DNA of 64,000 bases from Megalobrama amblycephala. Taxonomy: Eukaryota > Chordata > Actinopteri > Cypriniformes > Xenocyprididae. Both the position numbers and the translations under genes were made by a program. The stretch is taken from assembly GCF_018812025.1 (NCBI RefSeq), contig NC_063062.1, positions 36,225,228 to 36,289,227 on the forward strand, in the 5' to 3' direction. Shown here piece by piece: positions 10,302 through 20,544 of this stretch; positions within the stretch are counted from its first letter, which is position 1, and each line of letters begins with the position of its first letter. Below the pieces are notes generated by a model. That model saw only the letters and a program-made list of their open reading frames with translations. It was not told the DNA's origin and made no database searches.

Positions 10302-11341
10302 ATGGGCTTGGCCTCTGAGGGGGCCAGACTCGTAGATGCTGGTCTCCCAATCGAGGTTGTGGAGACCATTCTTAATTTCAGAGCTCCCGCCACGAGGAAG
10401 TTGTATGCTTACAAATGGAATTTGTTTTCTACCTGGTGTAGACACAATAATACGGACCCTGTCCTTTCTTCCATTAGCTGTGTGCTAAAATTCCTCCAGG
10501 AAAAATTCTTGGAGGGTCTATCTCACTCAACCTTAAAGGTTTATGTTGCAGCAATCTCAGCATATCATGCTCCTCTTGAGGGGAATATCTCGGTAGGTCG
10601 AGACCCCCTCGTCACACGCTTCCTCCGTGGCACACTGAGGTTGAGGCCTCCAGTGCGCACAAGGCTTCCGACCTGGGACTTGGCTGTGGTCTTACAGGGG
10701 TTAGCTGAGGCTCCCTTTGAACCACTAGAGGAGGTTCCTGAGAGGTACCTCACTCTTAAAATGATTCTTTTATTGGCTATCACTTCTCTGAAGCGGATAG
10801 GAGACTTACAAGCACTCTCTGTTGCTCCTTCTTTTCTTGAATTTGCTCCAGGAATGGTGAAAGCATTCCTGTATCCTAGACCGGGTTATGTCCCAAAGGT
10901 CCCTACCAATGTCCCAGGCCCCATTGTGCTTCAGTCCTTCTATCCTCCTCCATTTGAATCTGCGGATCAGGAAAAATTGAATCTGTTGCGCCCAGTAAGT
11001 CTTTGGATGCTTATGTCCACAGAGCTGCCCTGTGGCGTAAGTCAGATCAAATGTTTGTCTGTTATGGGTCCCCTAAAAAAGGGGGCCCAGCATCAAAACA
11101 AAGAATGAGCAAGTGGGTGGTCGAGGCCATCTCACTTGCATATGAAGCGGCTGGACAGCCCTCTCCTTTGAATGTTCGCGCCCATTCGACTAGGGGTATG
11201 GCGGCATCAAAAGCTTTGATGTCAGGTGTCTCCATGAGTGATATATGTGATGCAGCTGGATGGTCATGCCAGCACACATTTATTAAATATTATAACCTTG
11301 ATATCAGCTCCACTCCGGGGTCCTCTGTCCTGTCAAGATAA
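10302..11341 (+). pseudogene. DIRS tyrosine recombinase (frameshifted)
   Basis: The integrase of DIRS elements inserts a circular cDNA without DDE chemistry. The first frame (10302 to about 11000) contains an N-terminal SAM-like/core-binding region and the first catalytic Arg in SLKRIGDL. The second frame (11003-11341) continues the domain with the His-x-x-Arg box in AHSTRGM and the C-terminal WSCQHTFIKYY, which provides the late His/Trp position and the nucleophilic Tyr. A single frame change near 10995-11010 separates the two. All motif residues can be found across the two frames. The ATG at 10302 sits ten bases after the retroviral LTR, because the virus inserted right beside it. Confidence 0.88.
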
Positions 11342-11380
11342 CTTTGACAAGTGTTTGAGCTACGGCTCAGTTGGGATTGC

Positions 11381-11484
11381 GTTCCCAATGCGTTACCACG
11401 CAGCGTCGATAGTTCCCACGAAAGGGAACGTCTCAGGTTACAGATGTAACCCTGGTTCCCTGAGTAGGGAACGAGACGCTGCGT
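11381..11484 (+). repeat. DIRS internal complementary region
   Basis: Bases 11381-11428 are the reverse complement of the left outer end (969-1016). Bases 11429-11484 are the reverse complement of the right outer end (about 11679-11733). The two are fused head to tail, as at a circular junction. In the DIRS replication model this region templates reconstruction of both termini. The fusion point here is GGGAA/CGTCTC. Confidence 0.88.
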
Positions 11485-11540
11485 CTCTTGCCGTACCCCT
11501 GCACACTTGCGAGTGCTTGCTTCAGACTTATTTAGAAGCT

Positions 11541-11733
11541 GGCGTGCTCTGCATCCGAGTGTGCTTTATAGTTCCTGGTCCGTGACGTCACCAGTCTCTG
11601 ACGTCTCGCTATGCTATTGGCTAGATACATGAGTGCTTCAGTGACGACATCACGCAGAAGGTTCCCAATGCGTTACCACGCAGCGTCTCGTTCCCTACTC
11701 AGGGAACCAGGGTTACATCTGTAACCTGAGACG
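11541..11733 (-). repeat. DIRS right inverted terminal repeat
   Basis: The inner part mirrors the left repeat. The outer part (after 11690) is unique to this end and itself palindromic: 'ggttccctgagtaggg' types of sequence appear in both orientations, and TTACATCTGTAA is a perfect palindrome. It ends GAGACG at 11733, with ATT after it. Confidence 0.85.
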
Positions 11734-12010
11734 ATTTTGCACCCTGGGACTTTTTTGTAGGTATTCAGCTGTTAAATGTGTCTACCGAATTTCACATTGT
11801 ACGTGAAATGTAGCGCGAAGGGTGCTCAATTGAAATTTTGTAGGTGGTGCTATCGAGCCATTTTGCCATACCTAATTCTGAAACCCATATCAGACGTACA
11901 TTTTCAATACTTCTGACGTTTGTGCAAAGTTTCGTGAGTTTTTGTGCATGTTAAGGAATAAGTGTACTTCTTTAAGCGTGATAAAAGATTATTAAAACAT
12001 AATGATTAAA
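11734..12010. repeat. Old interspersed repeat, right half
   Basis: This is sequence such as 'gtaggtggtgctatcgagcc' and 'gaaacccatatcagacgt', which I recognise as belonging to a common cyprinid repeat. It continues the repeat interrupted at 968. No ORF. Confidence 0.45.
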
Positions 12011-12039
12011 AATGCACTTTAAAGTAAAAAATTGACATG

Positions 12040-12480
12040 ATTACTGTCACACGTGGTTGAAAACCACCAGGGTCAGGGGGCCAGGGCGGTGCCGGCAGTT
12101 CAGGGGGTCATGTCGGTGGCCTTGACCCGGGGGCCTTGTTTGGCCACTATGGCCAAGGACATATAGCACGTTCCTTACGTCACGACTTAACAAACGGATA
12201 TTGTTGAATGGGCTTTTGGGCTGGAGTCCTCTCTGGACTCTGGTCAGTAGTTGGAGTCAGTAGTAGAGTCAGACAGTAGCCTTCACTGGACGATAGTCAG
12301 GGAATGGAGCCTTCACTGGAGCGGACTCAGGGGCTGGAGCCATTTCTGGGCTCAAAGACATTCCCTCATACTCCACCAATACTACTAGGGACACAGGCGT
12401 GGCAGCCATGACGGGACGAGACTCAGAAAATTCTCTCTCAGGAACGGACTCATAGATTTTACACACTACTGTGATGGTGA
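12040..12480 (-). pseudogene. Proline/serine-rich retroelement-like ORF relic
   Basis: The minus-strand ORF 12269-12466 encodes a short acidic, proline-rich peptide with SPEMAPAPESAP, rather like the one at 17013-17336. The adjoining 12050-12180 is GC-rich and low in complexity ('ccaggg' and 'ccggg' blocks). I do not recognise a domain. Shared wording with the 17-kb copy suggests both come from one repeat family. Function unknown. Confidence 0.3.
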
Positions 12481-12632
12481 TTTGTATTGTAGCCTCTCTC
12501 TATCAGGATTTAAAGAGAAATTTAAAGAGAAAAATATTTTATATTCAATACTATTAAGCACACTTTTTTTCCAATTGTGTGAACAGTGAAATCTTTCAGA
12601 TAAAAATCACCGTTCATTATATAGTTGACTCC

Positions 12633-12890
12633 TGTAAGGAGTTGGTTGTGGGAAACACATGCAGACGATGGAGCTTCAATATCAAGATCTTTAATGACAA
12701 AACGCAAGAGATCAATATACATAGCACAACATAGACAAGAACCGACAAACACTGAGGGAGAACACAGGGAATATATACAAGGCAAACAAAGGGAGAAACT
12801 AACTAGAAACACCTGAATCGAGGACTCTAATCAAATCAGAAACCATAGTAATAAACAAGAGGTGGGAAACTAACAAAGGGGAACGTGACA
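12633..12890 (-). repeat. Probable solo LTR, minus orientation
   Basis: On the minus strand this begins TGTCAC and ends TTACA. It contains a TATA-like 'gtatatattccc' and ATTAAAG as a polyadenylation-type signal late in the unit, which is the usual layout of a short Ty3/gypsy LTR. Length is 258 bp. The flanking five bases do not match, so the target duplication is lost or the partner LTR lies elsewhere. The proline-rich relic at 12269-12466 is in the same orientation and could be its interior. Confidence 0.4.
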
Positions 12891-14219
12891 AATGAAAAAC
12901 AAACTCTAGACATGAATTAAACAGAACATGTGACAACTCCAGTCTAAATGCATGTAAATGTGGTTTTGCTTACTTGCAATGCAACAGTAAGTATATGATG
13001 GCATTGTAATTTTAATTAGCAAAAAAAGTTTGAAAGGCCCGCCTAATGGGCCCAATGACGGTTTCCCACAGGACGGGGAAGGTTAACGCGTGTATGTCTT
13101 TTCAGCGTCTCTATGAAGTTAACTTAATTTCACTCGTTTAATCTGACTCCAATTTTAAACGATCCTTATTCTTAGGTTGTGCTTCCAATTAGAAATGACT
13201 CATTAGTTATTCCTTAATGTAAATTTTTGATTATTCTGATTACCTTATAGTTTCAATTATTTTGTTCACTGCAGTCCCAGTATTGCTTTAGAAGAATTAC
13301 TTCGGCCGACTTGAGTACTCTTCCCAAACACAAACTCGTCAGTTCTGACCTTAAACATTGGATGCAGGGTAAATATCTACCTTTAAGTCGGTTGCGCTCT
13401 GCTTACTCGTAACAAAAAGCATAGTTTTTAATATATTTACGAAAACTGCAACTTATTTAAGTCAGTGATTGTCAGAAATCGAAATGGACTCAGTTGATGT
13501 GCCCTATGCTCCATCTATTAAACCTTTCGTATGAACAATCCTGAACACAGATTTGAGGTAATACCTTCGCTTTGATCTACTAGAAATAATGAATATAAGA
13601 ATAATGCAGAATAAATCAAGAATAACATTTATTAATTTGTCAAGTAAAAATATATCATGCCAATTACATTACAGCTAGACAATTAGAAGCCAATTCAGAA
13701 ATAATGAATGCATAACATCAGTTGAAATGCATATACACGCAGTGGTGGACTAGTGTTTGAAGACACTTGTCCATCGCTGCATGGGGGTCTCTGATTACAG
13801 AAAATCCCCCCTGACTGCTTTGCAATTTACCTTATATACAGACCAAACAAAAGGGTTATAAATATTTACTACACCAACACCTGTTTTGGGGGGAGAGGAG
13901 TAGGTTTTCACAAAATGCCCCACCCAAAGATAGGACAGAATTGTCCTTAGTTTTCAATCTTCTTCATAATACCAGTGACTGCTGTGAAATTGAGACCATT
14001 TTACCAATCGCACCAATCGCATTTAAAATGATACCAAACATAATAGGGAAAAACAATATATATACAAGTTACATTATACATAGAATATAAACTTTCAGTG
14101 ACTTGAGGCAGGGGGAAGGAGAGTTTGTGTGTGTGTGTAGGGATGGTTTCGTTTAGCAGGAAAATCAAGCCTTACAAGTTATAAACTAGGTTTTAAAAAC
14201 AACTGATAGGCAAATCAAA
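12891..14219. other. Intergenic sequence without recognised feature
   Basis: AT-rich sequence. I see no gene, RNA gene or paired repeat ends. A short (GT)n run is present at about 14126-14138. Confidence 0.4.
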
Positions 14220-14668
14220 CATTTGTTGACTCAAAACCTTATAGTTACAGAGACACAGCCCTTGAAACTAGCCCCCATATACTGTCACTGGGCAGAAATA
14301 ACAATATCAATGTGTGAAAACTTTAGAGGGCATGTGATGGCCTATATTAGTCACCCATTACAACATCTCACTTCCTCGAATAATGTGAGTGTACCCGTTG
14401 TGTTGTCGCTATTGTTTATATTCACATCTCTTCATTTCCTGATGCTTAAAATAATGTTTACCATGTGTGGTTATACTCTATGTGCAATTTATGTAGTTTA
14501 ATGAAAGAAATAGTAGTTGGTCGCACATGGGACATCTGATATTTGAACTCTACGCTCTGTTCATTCTCTCAGGAACTTCTGTTAAGAGGAAATGAGTGGA
14601 CTGCTTGACACTTTTTTCCACACCACAAATAGAAGGCACAAAAAATGTGTTTCATAAAGATCTATAAG
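14220..14668 (+). repeat. Interspersed repeat, copy 1 left part (paralogue at 52.4 kb)
   Basis: This aligns by eye with 52430-52905 over its length, for example 'gtgagtgtacccgttgtgttg', 'tttaccatgtgtggttatac' and 'aacttctgttaagaggaaat'. It resumes after the inserted element at 15629 ('cccaaagtttgtctgtaatg'). The 52-kb copy carries a (TG)n expansion that is absent here. Confidence 0.75.
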
Positions 14669-14694
14669 TTACGGAAGCCCTGAACCACATGGTG

Positions 14695-14726
<32 letters not shown>

Positions 14727-15189
14727 TGGTGGGGAAGGAAAAAAAAGAAAACTTATCTGGTTATTACGACATAATATCTCGTTATTTCAACATAAGTCGT
14801 TATAACGACAAAATATCTCGTTATAGTATCTTGTAATATATAATATCTTGTAAATTGTTTTATTTACTATGGTCTAATAAATTTAACCTCAATAAAGGTT
14901 AGCCTGGGATGAATGCAAATTCCCATGATAAACCTCTGGGATTTTAGAGCACCAAATTGTAACAGTAGTTCAACATAACTATTGCATTCTTTAATTGATT
15001 CCCTGTCTTATTCTGCCCTCTAGTGGCTATTATTGAACGAGAACATGCTGCTAACCCTGCCCAATAAATACTTTTAATGTTATTAAACACTCGTTAGGCA
15101 GGTTATTTGCACTTTTATAACATTGTTTTCATTTTTATTGAAAATAAATGCCTTTTTTGATATGTGATGTGAAACTAGAGAAAAGCGAA

Positions 15190-15290
15190 CTCGGCAAAAG
15201 GCGGATTCGAAACCGCGGCGATCGCAGTAAAAGTTAGACTGGCAATACAATACTTCAGTGCTGCGCCACTGAGGACATTGTCAAATGCAT
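15190..15290 (-). other. tRNA-like relic inside the TAAG element
   Basis: On the minus strand the sequence reads 'cagtggcgcagcactg', resembling a D-arm/box A, then 'gcggtttcgaatccgcc', resembling a T-arm/box B with TTCGAA. The spacing of about 60 bp fits, but no matching acceptor stem is seen. It is more likely a tRNA-derived SINE fragment or coincidence than a working tRNA. Confidence 0.3.
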
Positions 15291-15324
15291 GTCCTTTATA
15301 ATACTTGATAGACAATAAAGAGGT

Positions 15325-15550
15325 ATTATGTTGAAATAACGAGATATTATGTCGTTATAACGACTTATTATGTTGAAATAACGAGATATTATGTCGTTAT
15401 AACGATATATTATGTTGAAATAAGATATTATGTCGTTATAACGACTTATGTTGAAATAACGAGATATTATGTCGTTATAACGACTTATTATTTAGAAATA
15501 ACAACTTAATATCTTGAAATAACGAGATATTATGTCGTAATAACGAGATA
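15325..15550. repeat. Tandem array of about 40-bp units with internal dyads
   Basis: About five imperfect units of 'ttgaaataacgagatatt' plus 'atgtcgttataacgac'. Each contains the palindrome GTCGTTATAACGAC, so every unit can fold. Unit lengths vary slightly and there are no unique spacers. Related single units occur in the opposite arm at about 14765-14830. Confidence 0.8.
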
Positions 15551-15628
15551 AGTTTTCGGGGGTTTTTTCCTCCCCACCAAGTTTTTTTTTTTTTTTTTCA
15601 CCATGCAGTTCAGGGCTTCCGTAATAAG

Positions 15629-15727
15629 TCCCAAAGTTTGTCTGTAATGTTTGTTACAGTATTCTACAGGCAGATGACACTGTCTCCATTTATTTTACAC
15701 CTGATATCTAATGATGACACCTGGCAG

Positions 15728-15760
<33 letters not shown>
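15629..15760 (+). repeat. Interspersed repeat, copy 1 right part, then a poly(T) tract
   Basis: This continues the 14220-14668 repeat (compare 52907-52960) and ends close to a poly(T) run at 15730-15759. Confidence 0.6.
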
Positions 15761-15763
<3 letters not shown>

Positions 15764-16590
15764 AATAGATGCATACAGACTCTTAAGGTTAGAAAGTCTT
15801 CATGCAGTTTTTTCTTTCATAAATTGTACATGAAATAAATGGATTTCCTCAGGAGTTTAGAATGCAAGGCTAGTTTGTATATTACCTTTAGTATTATAGA
15901 AGTAGTTTTAATAATAAATAAATGTGGATTTACATTTTTTTTTTATTGCTTTGGTGCAATTTTACATTTCCTGAGTTATAGAGAAATATAGAAATGTAGT
16001 ATTTTCTGAATTATAGAGTCATAAAAAGAGATATCCAAAATATGTATATATATATTTTTAAAATGCATATTGCATACATGGTTGGAAGATTAATGTCAAA
16101 CTAGTATGATTAAACTGATAAAATTGACTTTACATACTAAAAAGTCTATTCCACTTGGGCATCTGTTGCAATCACTTGGCCTTCATTGTCACTTTTGTAC
16201 AGACGATACTCAAATTTTTATACACTCAGCCTGGTGAAAATCTGGATGTTTGCTTTCTTTCTGATGGTGTTTTTGAAATCAAGATATGAATGAATAACAA
16301 TTTTCTTTGTTTTAATAGTAGTAAAACTGAAGTTATGTTCCCCCTAGCAACTTTCCAAAGCTGGTTCACTGACACTGTCTGTTGATGGTACTGTTTTGGA
16401 GACTCAAAGAAAATTGAGGAACCTAGTTGTAATCTTTGATTCCAGCTTGATCCTTATGTAGAGAGCACTGTTAAAACATCTTCTTTTTTTTTTTTATCTG
16501 ATGATGAGTGGGATGACATGCAGGTGTGTGATCTGAACTCCGTTGAGGGTGTATACTGTGATTGGCTGGGGTGAGAGCCTGGCAGACCTG
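15761..16590. other. Intergenic sequence without recognised feature
   Basis: AT-rich with homopolymer runs. No gene or repeat ends identified. Confidence 0.4.
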
Positions 16591-16596
16591 TGACAG

Positions 16597-17010
16597 TTAA
16601 GTCAAGTCAAGTCACCTTTATTTATATAGCGCTTTTTACAATGCAGATTGTGTCAAAGCAGCTTTACATTGATAACTGGTACATAATTTGGCTGCACAGC
16701 AGCTCTTAAATAATAGTGTCAATGCAGGCAGATCAGAAGCACTGTTGAATAAATGTCAAGAATACTATTGAATATCAAATGTCAAGTGTCCCCAACTAAG
16801 CAAGCCAAAGGCGACAGCGGCAAGGAACCCAAACTCCATCAGGTGACATCAGGTGGCAAACAAGTGGCAAATAGGTGTTAAAGTGGAGAGAAAAAAAAAA
16901 ACCTTGGGAGAAACCAGGCTTAGTCGGGGGGCCAGTTCTCCTCTGACGAATAGTGCTTTGTTACAATCAGGTTGCTATCATAAGTCTGATAGGATCGCAA
17001 CAATCAAAGT
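16597..17010 (+). repeat. Interspersed fish repeat starting (TCAAG)n, copy 1
   Basis: Starts 'gtcaagtcaagtcac', then 'tttatttatatagcgctttt', 'acaatgcagattgtgtcaaa' and 'gcagctttacattgata'. Further copies lie at 29356-29545 (same strand) and 51915-52175 (opposite strand). This is the longest of the three. No ORF is present. The family is common in teleost genomes, but I do not assign a name. Confidence 0.7.
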
Positions 17011-17012
17011 AT

Positions 17013-17336
17013 TTATTTCAGTTCCATCCAGTTGAGGATCGTATTCATCATGCAATCATGTCTAACAGACTCTGGGCTGAGCTCTGGGGCTGGAGCCAAC
17101 ACAGGACTGAGCTCAGGCTCTGAAGCCGACATGGGACTGTGCTCAGGGGTTGGACATGCAGAGGACCATTTCTTCTTCCTCAGCCTCCTCCTTTGGGCTG
17201 GGGTTAATGCGGATCTGAGCTCAGAGGCTTGAACAGACTCTGGACTGGACTCACGTACTGGAGCGGACTCTGGACGCGAGGACTGAGGAATGGAGAACTC
17301 CCTTAAGGCTGGTTCACACTGTGTGATTTTGGCCAC
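17013..17336 (-). pseudogene. Proline/serine/glutamate-rich ORF relic
   Basis: The 107-residue minus-strand ORF is composed of imperfect PE-S-P units (SRPESAPVRES, SEPELSPVLAPAPELSPES) and one basic patch RRRLRKKK. It has no recognised domain. It resembles the shorter relic at 12269-12466. The repetitive composition and lack of context suggest retroelement-derived coding sequence rather than a host gene. Confidence 0.35.
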
Positions 17337-17850
17337 GATTTGGTCATCTGAGACAAATTTTGAGAATCCTAAAAGATTCCTATAATCCTTGGCTAAAATC
17401 TGTAGTCTTTGATTGCTAGTTTGACATGTTCACAGACAGCTGATTAATGACCATTGCAATCAAATTTTTACCTCCGACGAAATTCTGGCAGTGTCAGAAG
17501 GTTTGGCACACAGTCCTGCAGTGTGACTTCTCCTACGATGAATGTCAAATTGTCTTCGTTTTTCAAGACAAGCCATTATCAAAATTAACTCTAGAGATGT
17601 CTTTGTTAGCCACCATTTCAGTCCTGCGTGTAACGCAGCTCATAGTCACTAAACAGTCTGCTATGTAAAGTTCACTCACAAAGGCAAGAGTCCAAGGAAG
17701 TTAATCTTTAATCCACAAACTGAGATACAAATAATCACAGGAGAACGCAATAGCACACCAACTAAACACGACTAACACCAGACAAATAAAGAAGACCCCT
17801 CCACTCATCTAAGCCCGGGAGATCTCAGGAAGTGCTGCTACATCAATGAA
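17337..17850. other. Intergenic sequence without recognised feature
   Basis: Short ORFs only, with no support for coding. The sequence 'cacaaaggcaagagtccaagg' near 17680 followed by 'tttaatccacaaac' looks repeat-like, but no paired ends were found. Confidence 0.35.
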
Positions 17851-17858
17851 CTGTCCAT

Positions 17859-18470
17859 TAGTGATGGGAAACCAAGCTTTCTGAAGCGTTCAAGGCTTCA
17901 TCAAATGTGCCAAAATGGTTCATAACTCTAAGCTTTTAACACAATGTGCATTAGCGATATCTGGTGCTCAGACTTGTTTTCTCCACCATATCTAACAAAT
18001 CATCGCACAGCTGATACGGTTAAGCATGTGACCAAACAAAGCTTCGGAAGTCTGTGACGTGTGTGGAATCAATCAATCTAATCTGATCTAATCTCATCTA
18101 ATTAATTTGTATCAACGAGACCACAACTCGTGACATGTAGCCTGGTCAACGGATTCACATATTGATCAAATTATAACATACAAGAATGATCATAATTAAT
18201 AATTGATGCGAGTAGTCGAAAAATTATTTTTGGTGAGCGGTTAACCCTTATGTTCTGTTCAAAAACATGATTAAATGCATTTCCCTTTTATGCATCAGGT
18301 AGGGTCATGAAGTGGCTTTTTTTCTCCCCAAACCATGCCCCGACCTTCTGATACTGCATGACGTTCGGAGCTTCAAACATGGTCACATGGTATTGTTATT
18401 TCTATACAAGCATCGGTACAGTGTGATGATGCTTTGAAAACTGTTTCGGAGCATCGGAGCCCCATCACTA
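17859..18470. mobile_element. hAT-type miniature transposon
   Basis: The 612-bp element begins TAGTGATGGG and ends CCCATCACTA, with perfect 10-bp terminal repeats, and is flanked on each side by the 8-bp duplication CTGTCCAT (17851-17858 and 18471-18478). An 8-bp duplication and T/CAGNG-type ends are the hAT signature. No transposase is encoded. Confidence 0.92.
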
Positions 18471-18919
18471 CTGTCCATACTGCAATGAATCCTATTTCTG
18501 TTGTTAAAGCAAAAACAACATGTTTTGAGCAGTGAGTGATTCTAACTGATAATAAACACCTCTGATGTCCACCGTTCAGGATCGACAAATGTCCCCGATT
18601 GGCCACCGCTGCCAATGTACCACTAACGAAACACCCAACGTTCATAAGTGGCTGAAGACCATCACCCCATGGCCTTCAATGTAGAGACAGGAATAGAGGA
18701 AGCTGCAGTTGTAGCAGCCCCTATATACAGAGAATGAGGCGTATGACAGTTGTTTTTTTGGGGTTTTTTTTGTATTTTTGGGTGGGTTTGTTTATGTGGG
18801 AAGGGGAGGGTAAAAGTGTACATGTGGCATTCACATTTGTTGTTTTACATCTAGAACGTGTGTTGAAATTTAGTGATACTCGCAGTGACAAATAGTATTT
18901 TATGAACGGAGGTTTGGCA

Positions 18920-18924
<5 letters not shown>

Positions 18925-18972
<48 letters not shown>
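18925..18972. repeat. (TA)n microsatellite
   Basis: About 48 bp of pure TA. Confidence 0.95.
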
Positions 18973-18973
<1 letters not shown>

Positions 18974-19184
18974 TGCTGTTTATTGTATCGCTGCCTTACC
19001 AGAGTTTTAATCAATTAATGTGTTAATATAATAATATTCTTTTATCAATATTTCTGTTGTGGTTACTCAAAATCCTTTCCCGGACCTGACCAGGTTAAAC
19101 AAAGGTGGTGGCAGCAGAGTGGTTCAATTGGTATAGACCATATGACCCAGTGTTCAAAAGTGGGAAAGAACGAAACAATCATTA

Positions 19185-20380
19185 CACTGGTGGCAGCGGT
19201 GGGATTTTTTTTTTTTTTTTCTTTTTTATTGTTGAATCATGGAGTCTGATGAACCGTCACCAGTATCTAATAATACAATTCAAATGACAATGTCTTCTCA
19301 AACTGGCCAGTTTCAGCACCCTGTTTTTATGCCAGAAACTTTTACAGGGGCAGACTGGGAATGGGCAGATTGGTCTGAACAGTTTGAGATGACAGCTGAA
19401 GTGAATAGTTAAACATTAAAACTAAAGTTTATGTCCTTATTGTTATCAGGCAAGGCAAGAGATATATATATATAGTGGACTGACCCTAAATGATAAAGCT
19501 AATTGTCCAAGTTTAAAAGCTGTTATGACCAAATGTTTACAACCTTGTGACAGTGATGAATGGTATTGTGTAAACGTTACATCACTAAAATGTTTCCCTA
19601 GTGAAACAGCCAGAGAATTTGGCAATGTTTTGAGGCGTTTAGTTGGTAAAGCATTAACTTGAGCAGGCCATTAATGCAGCTGCTGAACTTGAGCTTCTAA
19701 TGGAATTCGATCAAAGTTCTTCCCATGTAGATGCTATAGTCCGGGGTTTGATTGCTGGGTCTTTGCCTGACCCCCAATTTCACACCTTATTGGAGGTTGT
19801 AGAGGGTTTAAGGCAGGAGGATAAAACTCTATAGGTTACTGTACAAAATATACAGGTGGCACAGGGAGGAGTGGACCGTAGGGGAAATGGAGGGGAAGAA
19901 CTTGAGTAGGGCAGTGGTGTGTTGGGAATGTGGCTGTAATAGACAGGAGAGACTGTCCATATGTACAGAGAAACTAGAGGGAAGAGGGTAAAGGCTCCTT
20001 GTTGATACAGGTGCACAGGTTTCCATTGTATCTCAGAATTCTTGGCAGGAACCCACGGGGGGTGGGTCTGAGTTATTAGACTATGAGGGTTGATGGAAAT
20101 TTTATTGGAGGTGGCAGGCAACAATGCCAGTTTGATAACCTTGTCTTGATTGTAGATTTTCTAGTGGCCAATATTATGACAAAATTATGTGTGTAAGGTT
20201 GATAATGGGAGAGTCATTATTGTAGCAGATGATCCACTCATACTGAAACAAGGTATGGCTTTGGGAACCCTGGTTACAGATGTGGAAGTGGGAGGTGTAG
20301 AGATGCTACACCATGGTAAACAAGCTCCCGTCCCAAATATTTTGAGACCTGTAGCAGGCATCAAATTTGAAATGAGCTAA
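19185..20380 (+). pseudogene. LTR-retrotransposon gag-protease relic
   Basis: A primer-site-like 'tggtggcagcggtggga' (near 19190) precedes a decayed coding region opening at an ATG near 19239. The frames carry a Gag-like block (FMPETFTGADWEWADWSEQF, then LKFMSLLLSGKARDIY), a degenerate zinc-knuckle region (CWECGCN, near 19930) and a protease-like LLVDTGAQVSIVSQ (near 20000-20040). Stops and frame changes are frequent. No reverse transcriptase follows before the microsatellite at 20545. The arrangement fits a Ty3/gypsy-like element truncated after protease. Neither LTR was found. Confidence 0.7.
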
Positions 20381-20399
20381 TTTAGTGGATAAAAGTGTA

Positions 20400-20536
20400 A
20401 AATTTCTCCCTTTAAACATTTGTTATGTTATCTATGTTCTATTGTGAATAAAATATTGGCCCATGTGATTTGAAAGTCTTTTAGTTTTCATTTTATTCAA
20501 ATTTTAAAAACGTCCCAACATTTCTGGAATTTGGGT

Positions 20537-20540
<4 letters not shown>
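20400..20540. repeat. Probable terminal fragment of a DNA transposon
   Basis: 'gtcccaacatttctggaat' followed by 'ttgggttgtg' is the sort of terminal sequence seen on many fish DNA transposons. No opposite end was found, so the call is tentative. Confidence 0.3.

Positions 20541-20544
<4 letters not shown>

Larger units (their letters stand above)
969..11733 (+). mobile_element. DIRS-like tyrosine-recombinase retrotransposon, internally deleted, containing a nested retrovirus
   Basis: The element has inverted terminal repeats at 969-1140 and 11541-11733, and an internal complementary region at 11381-11484 that joins copies of the two outer ends, which is the diagnostic DIRS layout. It encodes a DIRS-type gag start, an RNase H tail and a tyrosine recombinase. 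No target-site duplication is expected for this class; instead the trinucleotide ATT stands at both junctions (968-970 and 11734-11736). Removing the retrovirus at 2131-10291 leaves only about 2.6 kb, far below a complete DIRS element (about 5-6 kb), because the reverse transcriptase and most of RNase H are missing. It is therefore a non-autonomous remnant that kept its ends and its recombinase region. Confidence 0.88.
14669..15624. mobile_element. Miniature DNA transposon with long inverted repeats, TAAG target duplication
   Basis: The ends TTACGGAAGCCCTGAAC and GTTCAGGGCTTCCGTAA are perfect inverted repeats of 17 bp. The inverted similarity continues inward through homopolymer A/T, CTTGGTGGGGA and a block of 'ataatatctcgttat' sequence, to well over 100 bp per arm. 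TAAG flanks both sides (14665-14668 and 15625-15628). The uninterrupted paralogue at about 52905-52925 shows the empty site. There is no transposase ORF. The superfamily is not assigned: a 4-bp duplication is not typical for the commonest fish groups. Confidence 0.82.

Noticed and set aside
15190..15290. Functional tRNA gene
   Set aside because: Box A- and box B-like text is present but no acceptor stem pairs.
15325..15550. CRISPR-like array
   Set aside because: The units are contiguous with no unique spacers, the genome is vertebrate, and the units form part of a DNA transposon arm.
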